64,000 bases of DNA from Theropithecus gelada (Eukaryota > Chordata > Mammalia > Primates > Cercopithecidae): positions 5,123,622 through 5,187,621 of the forward strand of contig NC_037674.1 of the NCBI RefSeq assembly GCF_003255815.1. Reading direction: 5' to 3'. The position numbers and the translations under genes are program-made. Below are positions 46,416-57,129 of this stretch, in pieces; the stretch's first letter is position 1, and every line of letters starts with the position of its first letter. The notes under the pieces were generated by a model that saw only the letters and a list, made by a program, of their open reading frames with translations, did not search any database and was not told the DNA's origin.

Positions 46416-47062
46416 TGTTTGTTTGTTTGTTTGTTTGTTTTAAGACAGGATCTTGCTCCACCACCCAGGCTGGAGAGCAGTGATGTGATCGTAGCTCACT
46501 GCAGCATCGACCTCCTGGGCTCAAGTGGTCCTCCCGCCTCAGCCACCCGAGTAGCTGGACTACAGGCATACACCACCATGCCCCATTAATTTTGTATCTT
46601 TTGTAGAGACAAGGTCTCACTATGTTGCCCAGGCTCGTCTTCAACTCCTCAGCTCAAGTGATCCTCCCGTTTCAGACTACCAAAGTGCTAGGATTATAGG
46701 CGTAAGCCACCACACCTGGCCAAGATATTTGTTTTCAAAGAATGGTTAATAGGTATAAGAAAAATAGGGAAGGCTGAGGTACAGTGGCTCACACCTGTAA
46801 CCTCAGCACTTTTGGAGGCCGAGGCAGGAGGATCACCTGAGGTCAGGAGTTCGAGACCAGCCTGGCCAACACGGTAAAACCCCATGTCTTCTAAAAACAC
46901 AAAACTTAGCCAGGCATGGTGGAAAGCACCTCTAGTCTCAGCTACTCAGGAGGCTGAGGCAGAATCACTTGAACCCAGGAGTCAGAGGCTGCAGTGAGCC
47001 GAGATTGCACCACCGCACTCCAGCCTAGGTGACAGAGCAAGACTCCATCAAAAAAAAGAAGA
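46416..47062. repeat. Inverted Alu and sense Alu, head to head apart
   Basis: An inverted AluJ-like copy spans about 46440-46722, led by (GTTT)n at 46416-46440. A sense Alu follows at about 46772-47062. Together they form an inverted Alu pair separated by about 50 bp, which could fold in RNA. Confidence 0.92.
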
Positions 47063-49019
47063 AAAAAGAAAAATAGGGAATATTTGTTAGTAGTCTGAGT
47101 TCCACAATCATGTCAAGCATATTAAAACTTCCTTAAATTCCTAATTACCTTTTCCTGTCTTTTTTCAAAAGAGGATTTAACTTCATCAGAATTTTTCTTT
47201 ACATTTAAAACACCTGCATCTTCAGTTGCCTCATCATCTGGCAAAGCAAAGGTCACTCTTTTCAAGTTTTCTTTACATTGTTTACTGTCTTCACTTTCTT
47301 CCAGGTCATCATCTTCATCCCTACACTACCAAAGCTCTTATCAAAAGAAATATTCTGCTTTCCATTAGAAAAACAAAAGGAAACATATTTTCCCTTAATA
47401 AAGTTCTTCTTTTATACGCCTAATGCAACCAAATACTCAGAACTTCCAAAATTATTCAGGTATTAAGGAAGAGAAGGTATCATTTCAGTGAAATGCTATG
47501 GAAGAAACAGAACAAAAAGTGTCCAATACATAGAAAATAAATTATTCATCAATCTATAATACAAACCTCCTATCTCACAAAAATAACAGGATTTTTGGGG
47601 CACAAAACCAAATCAAAGTTCCTGGTAAGAAAGGTTTGATTGCTACTGCCAGTAATATTTTTCTTCATTAATTGATCTCTAATGTCCCTTTAAATCCAGA
47701 GACTTTCCTCTGGCTATCTTGAGAATATCTGATAGGGGAGAATCTAACTTCTTAAAACAAACATATGTGAAAACCACAAGTACAGATACATAATTGGGCA
47801 ATTCCAGCTCACATTGTAAAGGATGGTTGAAAATACTTACATTTCAGAAATGCTTAGTTATTCTGCTTCTTCTTCAGCAATTTCGTCATCTTGTTGGAAC
47901 CCAGCTCATCATTATGATCACTTGCTATATCTTCATCACTTTCAACTGGATCCAAAAAATCTTTGTACTTCACATTTCTGGAACTTTTTTTTTACCTGAC
48001 TAAAATAAAAAGATTTTTTAAACTATTAATTAGGAATAGAAAAATACATCACTAACACATGCATATATATTTGTATGTGTACTGTATGTCTACATTACTT
48101 TCTAACTTAATAATACTATAAGCCAAAAATAGTTATTAGGTGAAATTGGCAACTAAAAGCATTACTATAAAACTATTAGAGGAACAAATGAAACATAAAC
48201 TGAATGGAAGTACAGATTCATTTATAACTGATAAGATAGAGCACAGTATTTCTTAGCTCTAAATCTTCTAACTACAATTACGTCTCTCCTAGAAAAACAG
48301 AACAAAAGCTAATTTGAGGAGGAAAAAAGTGCTCTCTCCTCTCAAAACTTTAAGTTTTTTACTTCCAAACAGCCCCCCTTCACCTTCATCAGAATCACTA
48401 TCTTAAAAAACAATCAGTATCGTCCACCTCACCATCATCATCATCTTTTCATTCCTCTTCTTTTCCTCTGTTTTCTAAATAAGCCTTCGTTTCAAAGAGT
48501 TGGAAGAATTTCTCATCTACTATGGACTTTTCTCTTGGTTTTGTTTCGCACCTTGCTCTACTGTTCCAAATTGGTTGATACCAAAGTCAAGGTCAGAATT
48601 CTCAGCACTGAAAACTGGGCTTTTCCTCAGATCGCATTTGCTTGAGTTTGCTCTCTCACTCACTTCAGGATTGTCACCACCCATATCTGACACTTCCTCC
48701 TCCTCCTCTAAATCTTCTAGGTCCTCCTGGCCACCAGCCTCTGTCTCTGAACCATCCTCTTCACACTCCTGTTCTTCACTCTCAGGGAGACTGATATCTT
48801 CATCTTTGTTTCACTAACTGCATTCTGGAAGCTTCGTAAAATTGGTTCATTTTGCAACTCAGGTTGTTGCAAAGTCTGTTCATCATCAAAACTTCCTATC
48901 ACAAGTTTTTGTAAAGGGCTTCCATGGAGCCTACCATTCTCCAACATTTGATTAAACTCATGAAGCACTTTTGTTAAAGAAATGAACTTTGATGCCAATC
49001 CATCTTGAATCCTATTGGG

Positions 49020-50160
49020 AGGAATTAAACGAGATTTAGAGTTATAGGTAATAATTTCACAGCCCTCTTAATTAAAAGAAAACTAAAAACCCCAACTCTT
49101 CTGTAAAATCAAATAGGAATGAAGTGTAAGTATAGATTCTGGCCTCAACAACATATAAGCTGATGAGCCACAATGATATCTAAAACCTGTCAACCAAGTA
49201 TTTGTGAATCTGCTGTATAAATTTTAGGCAGGAAAAGCATTACAAATCGATTTGCTTGGAAATATGTAGTGAATTGGCCTTAAATTATCAACTCTGCACC
49301 ACTCCATTCATTCATTCCCTTATTCCTTCCGTGATCAACATTTGCTTTGGCTACAGTGGTCAAGGAAAACCTCTCTTAGATGTGACATCTGAGATGAAAC
49401 CTACAGATAAGGATAGTCCTATCAAGATTGGGAAACATGTATTCCAGGCAGAAGAAACAGCAAGAACAAATTCTCTAAGATGCAACTGAGCTTGGGAAGC
49501 ATGAGGAATGAAAAAGTGAGCGGGGCTGCAGTGTGAAGGAGGCAGAAGGTGAAGCTGGAGAGACTGATGGCAGCCAAATTCCGCAGGGCTCAAGGGTAAG
49601 AGTTTGCCATTTTAAGTGTAATAAGAAAACAAGAGAAGATTTTAAGCAGAAGGATGAAATGATGATTTACACGAAGGAAGAAGAAAGGGAGGAAGGAAGA
49701 GGAGGAAAGAGTGATTAGAAGGTTGATGCAGCATTCCAGGAAAAGGATGATGGTGATTTAAGCTGGAATTAGAGCAGTGAATATACTGAGTACTGTTTGG
49801 AGGTAGAACTGACACGATTGCTAAGGAATTAGATACAGAATAGAGGAAAACGAACACATCAAAGTAGCAGCCTAGTTTTGTGTGTGAGCAACTGGAAAGA
49901 CAGAACTGCCATTTACTGCAATAGGCAAGGGTTGAGTGGTGGAGCATGGGAAAAGGACTTAAGGGGATGGCAGAGTATAGGTGGGTAGAAACAACATTCT
50001 ACTCTATTTTGGACACAGTGAATTTGCGATGCTGAGAGTACCAAAATTTTAAAAATCGTTAAAAGCCATGTGTGCTACTGAATTCCAACTAAGCTCAGTC
50101 TGTAGTTGTTGTCAGCTGGGAACTCAAGGGAGAGGTTGGGGTTTGAAATACAAATGAGTC
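49020..50160. other. MPHOSPH10P intron 1, no further gene seen
   Basis: Contains a purine-rich (GGAAGAAG) patch at about 49675-49715 and what may be an ancient repeat at about 49380-49680. Nothing else was recognised. Confidence 0.45.
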
Positions 50161-50165
50161 ATGAT

Positions 50166-50456
50166 TTTTTTTTTTTTTTTTTGAGACGGAGTCTCACGCT
50201 GTCGCCCAGGTTGGAGTGCAGTGGCGCGATCTCGGCTCACTGCAAGCTCCGCCTCCTGGGTTCATGCCATTCTCCTGCCTCAGCCTCCCGAGTAGCTGGG
50301 ACTACAGGCGCCCGCCACCGCGCCCGGCTAGTTTTTTGTATTTTTAGTAGAGACGGGGTTTCACTGTGGTCTCGATCTCCTGACCTTGTGATCCGCCCGC
50401 CTCGGCCTCCCAAAGTGCTGGGATTACAGGCGTGAGCCACCGCGCCCGGCCGAGTC
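50166..50456 (-). repeat. Young-looking Alu (AluY-like) in MPHOSPH10P intron 1
   Basis: Inverted, about 20 T then 'gagacggagtctcacgctgtcgcc', ending 'gtgagccaccgcgcccggcc'. Many CpGs are intact. A short internal deletion removes 'atgttagccaggatg'. Flanking 'gagtcatgattttt' on both sides (about 50155 and 50453) looks like a target-site duplication. Confidence 0.94.
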
Positions 50457-50869
50457 ATGATTTTTTAGATCATATTTGAAGTTCTTCAACAAAATGCACA
50501 TAAAACGCTTGTGCTGGGAAGAGACATGAAAGTTCTAACTCTCAAGAAGCTTAGTTGGGGTGGACAGACAAGTGACAAGTTTGTACTTTCAATGAAGTAT
50601 GATGACAGGTAAACACTGAGTGCTTTAGGAGCACAAAGGCGGAAGGAGAAACCAACACAGTTTGTGTGTGGGGGGGATGGAGGCCGAAATAAGCCTCAAG
50701 GGGAGCTTCTAGGCGTTAATAACTGAGGTTAGGTTGATTTCAATAATATTCAACTGGGAGAGCCACACGTAAAAACAATTTTTTAATTTTTGATAGCCTA
50801 GGAAAGTATAAACTCTGAAATAAGGGGGAAAGTGATTTACATTTCCGCTTACCCTCCCCCAGCTACACA

Positions 50870-51620
50870 ATTTGACAGGGGTCGGTAACCCGCGTCCACT
50901 TGAGACCCCGGTCGCACCCCGAGCCCCGGATCTGCGCACTTATGTGAGGATGCACTCGGGCCAGCCGGGGGCTTTGCTGACCTCCGTCAGACGCCGTTCC
51001 AGGGTCTGTCAGCGCCAGGCCGGGGCCATGGCTGGCTGCAATTCCCTACACAACGGCTGCAAGCGAGGCCAGAGAGCCCCAGGAACCGGCACCGCAAGGA
51101 CGCGCCCAGGGCAACCTGGAGCTCGAAGCCGAAAGTTCCGCCGCGCACAGCTTCCGGCCTCACCCCCCGCCGGAGCCAATGGCAGCGCTAGCGCTAAGAC
51201 TGTGCGGGGGGCGGGAAACAAAAACTGCCACTGGTCAAGGCAAGCGCCTTTGAACTGTCTCCAAACTTAGTTTTGTACTTTTCAGGGACCCACAGGGGGT
51301 GGCGCGTCCTGGCTTTAATTTCTAATTTAGGTAAAGAGGCCGTTACATGCAGTAGTTAATCAGCGGCCTTCGCCACGCCCCCTGCCGGGTCGCCCCGCCC
51401 TCCACCGCGCACCTGGCTGGCTCAGTGCTGGTGGGGACACAGCCGAGCGGGCGCACGCGCTGAAAGCTGCTGCTGCTAACGCCTTAGGTGAAAACCGGGC
51501 GCCAGCGAAGGTCGCCGTGGGTCGGGGCCCATGGGAACGGAGGCCAGGGGAGGCCTCAACGTGGCCAAACCACCTTGATGATGCGCTCTGTGCCCCCGGG
51601 CGCATTCCGCGGCCACTGCC
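50870..51620. promoter_or_regulatory. CpG island, ancestral bidirectional MPHOSPH10/MCEE promoter
   Basis: The stretch is GC-rich and CpG-dense. It contains the first exon of the MPHOSPH10 copy leaving leftward (51029) and the first exon of the MCEE copy leaving rightward (51448), about 420 bp apart. The core has CCAAT-type text ('gagccaatggcagcg' at about 51173). In the parent locus these two genes are divergent neighbours, so this is inferred to be their shared promoter. Whether it still works is unknown. Confidence 0.75.
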
Positions 51621-51889
51621 GGCACCTAGGGAGAGGGTACCTTCCAGAAACGCCTCAGCTTAGTGCGGGGATGGCCTTCTTGTGCATGAGTCCCACGGCC
51701 ACCCGGGAGCTGTGCGCCCTGGGCGCTGCACCTTCCAGTTTGTGGGCCGCGGAGGCGGGGGATCTTGCCCACCGGGTCTGACAGGGCAGGGACGGAAGTA
51801 AATGGAAGCTGGTAGGTAAGTGTTATTTTACCGCGCACCCATAAAGAGGCTGGGGAGAAACAAGAAAGGAGACCAAGTCCTGTTTCAAA

Positions 51890-52212
51890 AAAAAAAAAAA
51901 ATTCGGCCGGGCACGGTGGCTCAAGGCTTGTAATCCCAGCGCTTTGGGAGGCCGAGGCGGGCAAATCATGAGGTCAGGCCTGGCTAATACGGTGAAACTC
52001 CGTCTCTACTAAAAAATTACCAAAAAAAAAAGAAAAAAAAAATTAGCCGGGCGTGGTGGCGGGTGCCTGTAGTTCCAGCTACTCGGGAGGCTGAGGCAGG
52101 AGAATGGCGTGAACCCGGGAGGCGGAGCTTGCAGTGAGCCGAGATGCTGCCACTGCACTCCACCCTAGGCAACAGAATGAGACTCCGTCTCAAAAAAAGA
52201 AAAAAAAAAGTG
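51890..52212 (+). repeat. Alu SINE (young-looking, with deletion)
   Basis: Sense Alu 'ggccgggcacggtggctcaaggc' to an A/G tail, lacking part of the left arm after 'gaggtcaggcctggctaatac'. Confidence 0.93.
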
Positions 52213-52282
52213 CAATTTAACAGCAATGATCACATTCACTGAGTTCATGTGACCATCACCTTTATCTATTTCAAAACATTTT

Positions 52283-52590
52283 CACTGGCTGAGTGCGGTG
52301 GCTCACTCCTGTAGTCCCAGCACGTTGGGAGGCAAAGGTGGGAGGATCACTTGAGGCCAGGAGTTCAAAGCAAGACCAGCCTGGGCAACATGGCAAAACT
52401 CTTGTCTCCAAAAAAATTCAAAAATTAGCCAGGCGTGGTGGCGCATGCATGTAGTTCCAGCTACTCAGGAGGCTGAGGTGACAGGATCACCTGAACCTGG
52501 GAGATCAAGGTTGCAGTGAGCCATGATCTTGCCACTGCACTCCAGCCTGGGCCCCAGAGCGAGACCTTGTCTCAAAAAGAAAAAAACATT
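52283..52590 (+). repeat. Old Alu (AluJ-like)
   Basis: Sense copy from 'ggctgagtgcggtggctcactcc' to 'accttgtctcaaaaag'. Confidence 0.93.
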
Positions 52591-52614
52591 TTCATCACCC
52601 CAAAAGGAAACCCC

Positions 52615-53600
52615 GTACGTATTAAGCAATTACTCCCCGTTCCCTCCTCCCTCTAGCCCTTGGCAACCACTATTCTGTTTTCTGTATAGATTTACCTATT
52701 CTAGATGTTTTGTGTAAATGGAATCATATATGACCTTTTATATGTGGTTCTATCATTTAACATAATGTTTTTGATGTTCATGTTGTAGCATGTGACGGTA
52801 CTTCATATCCAGATAACATTACGTTGTATAAAGTGAGTGATATTTCACTGTTTGGCTTTCAGAACTCCTGCTGCTATGAACATTGGCCTACGAGTTCTTG
52901 TTTGAGTTCTTATTCTTAATTATTCAGGGGTATGTAGGAATGGAATTGCTGGGTCTTAGGAGAACTGTTTAACTTTTTGAGGAACTGCCGAACTGCTCTG
53001 GGCTGTTGTGTCATTTTACACCCTCACCAGCAACGCACAAGAGTTCCAGTGTCTCCGTATTTTCATCAACACTTGCTACTTTATGTTTTCTTGATTATAG
53101 CCATCTTGCTATGTGTGAATTAGTATCTCACTGTAGTTTTCATTTGCTTTTCCCTAATGATATGGTTTGGATTTGTGTCCCTGCCCAAATCTCATGTGGA
53201 ATTGTAATTCCCAGTATTGGAGGAGGCACCTGGTGGGAGGTGATTGGATCATGGGGGCAATTTCCCCCTTGCTATTCTCCTGATAGTGAGTTCTCATAAG
53301 GTCTGGTTGTTTAAAAGTGTGTGATCCCTCTCACTTCACTCTCTTCCTACTGCTCCAGCCGTGTAAGGCATTGACTCCTCTTTGCCTTCCACCATGGTTG
53401 TGAGTTTCCTGAGGCCTCCCAAGCCATGCTTCCTGTACAGCCTGTGAAACATCAGACCATTAAACCTCTTTTCTCTATAAGTTACCCTGTCTCAGGTAAT
53501 TCTTTATAGCAATGAGAGAACGGACTAATATACCTAATGACTAATGTTGTTGAGTATCTTGGATGCTTGTTGGCCATTTTTATACCCTTATCTCTTTTTG
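52615..53600 (-). repeat. Old L1, split by a THE1-type LTR
   Basis: Antisense L1 3'-region text ('tttacctattctagatgttttg', 'atggaattgctgggtcttagg', 'tttttgaggaactgccgaactg') runs to about 53156. It resumes at about 53530 with 'ctaatgactaatgttgttgag', in the correct L1 order. Confidence 0.9.
53157..53532 (+). repeat. THE1/MST-type MaLR solo LTR
   Basis: It starts with 'tatggtttggatttgtgtccctgcc', has 'tggtgggaggtgattggatcatggg' inside, and ends 'agagaacggactaata'. This is the primate MaLR THE1/MST LTR at full length (about 375 bp). Short repeats of 'cctaatga' flank it. No internal retroviral region is present, so it is a solo LTR. Confidence 0.9.
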
Positions 53601-53633
53601 ATATTTTTGACTTTTTAATTTTAGTGGGATTTT

Positions 53634-54040
53634 TTTGAGACACAGTCTCACTGTCACACAGGCTGGCCTCAAACTCCTGGGCTCAAGCAATCCTCCTGCC
53701 TTGGCCTCCCAAAGTGCTGAGATTACAGGTGCCAGCCACCATGCCTAGCTGTTTTTGTATTTTTGAGACAGGTCTCACTCTGTTATCCAGGCAGTGGTGC
53801 AATCATGACTCAGTGCACCTGGACTTCCCAGGTTCAAGCTATCCTGCCACCCCAGGCTTCTGAGCAGCTGGGACTACAGGCACGTGCCACCATGCCTGGA
53901 TAATTTGCCTTATTTTTTGTAGAGATGGGATCTCACTATGTTGCCCAGGCTGGTCCTGAACCCTTGGGTTCAAGCAGTCCTCCTGTCTTGACCTCCCAAA
54001 GTGTTGAGATTATAGACATGAGCCACCACACCTAACACCC
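53634..54040 (-). repeat. Old Alu fragments
   Basis: A partial inverted Alu lies at about 53634-53752, and a more complete inverted AluJ-like copy at about 53757-54040 starts at 'tttttgagacaggtctcactc'. Confidence 0.88.
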
Positions 54041-54655
54041 TTCATTTTAAAGAAGCAGAATTTTTGAATTCTCACTGAGATCACTGTATTTTTTTCTGTC
54101 CTGTTCCTAGAATTATGCTTTCGGAACCAACTAAAGACAATAAAAAGTGATATTCTCTTTCTCAAAACAGTTCACATCTCTTGAGATAAGATAAACCTAT
54201 ATAGCCTCAAAGTCTTGATTTGTACAATATGTGAAGTCACCGTTATCTTTCTAACATATGAAAGAGATTTTGTTTTCTCTTGAAAGAAAAAGAAGCAATC
54301 ATTCTAGTAAACGGTTTTCTCCTCACACTTAGAGCCAAATGATAAGGAAGTTATGGAGAAAAATCGACTACAATGAGGTTTCCGATAATGTGAATTGCCT
54401 GAACTTCTGTTTCAGGGCCAGAGGTTATGAATATCACTAAAGCATGGGATAGACAAGTTCACGTTCACTTGGACATCTTGTAATTTGTTCCTCTGACATT
54501 TCTGTATGTTCTGTATTTGATGCTAGGATGCCTGTCCAGGAACCTCCAGCTGATCTGTCTTTTACAGAAGTGACAGCATCAAGAAGAATTCAGAAACATC
54601 TGAACTCAATGTTTGCATATTTTTAAGTTTCACAGATGAAACTGCTTCTTTTTGT
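54041..54655. other. Single-copy-looking intron of the MCEE copy
   Basis: A short frame beginning MPVQEPPADLSFTEVTASRR at about 54530 ends after about 32 codons. It is not recognised and is probably chance. Confidence 0.4.
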
Positions 54656-54960
54656 TTGTTTGTTTTGAAACAAGGTCTCACTGTCGTCCAGACTAGAGTG
54701 CAGTGCCATGATCACAGCTCAGTACAACCTCCACCTCCCGGGCTTAACTGATCTTCTCACCTCAGCCTCCCAAGTAGCTGGGACCACAGGTGTGTGCCAC
54801 CATGCCTGGCTAATTTTTTTTTTTTTTTTTTTTTTTTTGTAGAGACAGTGTCGCTTTGTTGCCCAGGCTGATCTTGAACTCCTGGTCTCAAGGGATTCTT
54901 CCACCTCAACCTTCCAAAGTGCTAGGATTACAGGTGTGAGCCACCGCAGCACCCAGCTAC
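54656..54960 (-). repeat. Old Alu (AluJ-like)
   Basis: Inverted, with a long T-run (about 22) in the middle linker at about 54817-54838 and a (TTTG)n lead. Confidence 0.92.
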
Positions 54961-55174
54961 CAAAACTACTTAGTGTGCATATTACGCTGAAGTTCACTGA
55001 CCCTATCTACAGTTCTTTTCTTTTTTTCATTTATTAGATTGCAAGAAATACAATTTTTTAAAATACAAATAGATTTTATATTGAACTTTCATTGCAAATT
55101 GCACACACAGTAGAAATACAAAGAAAGGAAGAGTAGCTTGGTCAATGATTTTGTTGGTTGTTAGCGGCTTTCGT

Positions 55175-55475
55175 TTTGGTTTGGTTTTTTGAGACAGAGT
55201 CTTGCTTTGTCACTCAGGCTGGAGTGCAGTGGTGTGATCTCGGCTCACTGCAACCTGCCTTCTGGGTTCAGATAATTCTGGTGCCTCAGCCTCCTGCATA
55301 GCTGGGACTACAGGCATGTGTGACCATGCCCAGGTAATTTTTGTATTTTTAGTAGAGATGGGGTTTCACCATATTGGCCAGGCTGGTCTCGAACTCCTGA
55401 CCTCAAATGATCTGCCCACCTCAGCCTCCCAGAGTGTTGGGTTACAGGCGTGAGCCACCATACTCAGCTGGTTAT
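55175..55475 (-). repeat. Alu SINE
   Basis: Inverted, from 'ttttttgagacagagtcttgc' to 'gtgagccaccatactcagctgg'. Confidence 0.94.
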
Positions 55476-56584
55476 TAGCATTTTGTATGTCATTAACAAA
55501 AAGAATGGCCTGAATTTATTGTGCACCTACTGTCTGGCAGTGTATTTATTTTTTTACACCAACTGTCTAATCTTCACAACAAATCTGCAAGTTAGGTGCT
55601 TAGTGACTAGTACCAGTATTTTTTAAAAACTGAAATAAAATAGAAAATATCAGAGCACATTACATCTAGAAAGCATTAGGTATTCTTTTTTTACAATTTA
55701 GTTTCAGTTGTACATTTATGTATTTGTGTACCGGGTTGTAATCCACTTGGATTACATGGTAACAATGAGTCCACAGAACTGGGGTATACATATTCATCTA
55801 TTGGGAATGAGAGTCTTTGGATATTTCAATGATACAGACTATGGCGTAGCAGAAGACCATATTAGGCTGAATGTTGCCCTCTACTGACTTATGATGCGTC
55901 AAATTTATGATCTTGAATAAGAAGAAATAGTGTCACCTTAATTTTCTTGTTATCAAAAATTTCAGATAAGGAGCATTTTTTTAGTTAGCTGATGCTCTGT
56001 AATACTAGATACTGTTTAAAGTGTTTTTCATTAAGATCTAACAACTTGTTTAAATATATATTCATTTTGCTATTTGATATCTTTTATTAAATGATATATT
56101 TTTACAGGATTATGTTTAAACCTCATACATGTGTATAATTTTCCTTCTGAGAGGAATCTGGTTCGTAAATTCCTGTGTTTTGGGAAATCGGAAAGCAGCG
56201 TTATACATGAGAAAAAGGCCTTGCAGCCTTCTTCAGTTACTGAGTGAAAGGAGGTTTCTTCACATTTACAGGCAGTTCTGCCTCTAATCCTTCAAAATTA
56301 TACAACAGTCTTAAAAGTCTGGTCTCAGAGGAAATGCTTGTAATTTAAATACCCTCTTGATCTTTGCTTGTTTTTCCCCAACATGTAGATATTTTCCTTA
56401 GGTGATAATCATTCAAGTAAAATATACATTAAAAGAGAACTGTATGGTTATACCTTTAGTGAACTTATTACAAAATATAAGACAAAAATTGGGTTCGGGT
56501 AGAGAAAATTGCCTGCTTTGAGAAGTATGTGTTGTTTCATTGTCACATTCAAACTGACCCCCTGTGAAATGCAGAGAATAGCAT
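55476..56584. other. AT-rich stretch, nothing recognised
   Basis: No exon or evident repeat family between the Alu and the decayed MCEE exon. Confidence 0.45.
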
Positions 56585-56816
56585 GTGATTCTGAATATGC
56601 TGCTTCCTTTAACTGTTATCAGTAAATATGAATCATTGTTTCTGTCAACCTGGGAAATACCAAGATGGAACTGCTTCATTCGCTGGGAAGTGACAGTCCA
56701 GTTGCAGGTTTTCTGCAGAAAAATGAGGCTGGAGGAATGCATCATGTCTGCATTGAGGTATTTTAATTATTTTCATGCTTTGTATTTTAAATTTGTCTGT
56801 TACAAATGTCTTTTAC

Positions 56817-57120
56817 TTTTTTTTTTTTTTTTTTTTTTTTTGGAGATGGAGTCTCGCTCGCCAAGGCTGGAGTACAGTGGCCCGATCTCAGCTCCCTGCA
56901 AACTCCGCCTCCTGAGTTCACGCCATTCTCCTGCCTCAGCCTCCCGAGTAGCTGGGATTACAGGTGTGCACCACTATGCCCAGCTAATTTTTATATTTTT
57001 AGTAGAGACGGAGTGTCGCAATATTGGCCAGGCTGGTCTCGAACTCCTGGCCTCAAGTGATCCTCCTACTTCGGCCTCCCAAAGTACTGGGAATACAGGC
57101 GTGACCACCACGCCTGGCCT
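56817..57120 (-). repeat. Alu SINE
   Basis: Inverted, about 23 T then 'gagatggagtctcgctcgcc', ending 'gtgaccaccacgcctggcc'. It lies 60 bp after the MCEE exon. Confidence 0.95.
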
Positions 57121-57129
57121 TTATTTACT

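Larger units (their letters stand above)
42655..51029 (-). pseudogene. MPHOSPH10P: MPHOSPH10 unprocessed pseudogene (six exons retained)
   Basis: MPHOSPH10 is a nucleolar component of the U3 snoRNP needed for 18S rRNA processing. Exons are recognisable on the minus strand. Exon 1 (51029-50944) reads MAPAWR, then a TGA, then QTLERRLTEVSKAPGWPECI. Exon 2 (about 49007-48345) reads LASKFISLTKVLHEFNQML and then the acidic region, with a frame change near 48815. Exon 3 (47999-47841) has the VESDED-type acidic text. Exon 4 (about 47321-47152) reads LKRVTFALPDDEATED ... KRQEK. Exon 5 (about 43735-43575) reads EKELLE-stop, then QKRPENSLLEETL. Exon 6 (about 42725-42660) reads PVITEETPF and then frame-shifted text. 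The remaining carboxy-terminal exons were not found. Stops, frame changes and a donor changed to AT after exon 1 mean no functional protein. Introns and their order are kept, so this is a DNA-level duplication, not a retrocopy. Confidence 0.93.
51448..56757 (+). pseudogene. MCEE: MCEE unprocessed pseudogene, partial
   Basis: MCEE is the mitochondrial methylmalonyl-CoA epimerase. The exon 1 equivalent (51448-51487) reads as (start lost: CGG for ATG) then A-H-A-LKAAAANAL, followed by a GTGAAA donor. This fits the parent's transit-peptide start. A later exon ends at 56757 and from about 56640 reads SVNLGNTKMELLHSLGSDSP and then VAGFLQKNEAGGMHHVCIE, followed by GTATTTT. This is the part holding a metal-ligand histidine region of the vicinal-oxygen-chelate fold. 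Upstream text (56585-56640) has decayed, with stops. The first half of the coding exon and the last exon were not found up to the Alu at 56817 and beyond. Loss of the start codon and of most of the enzyme make it non-functional. The symbol is that of the parent. Confidence 0.9.
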
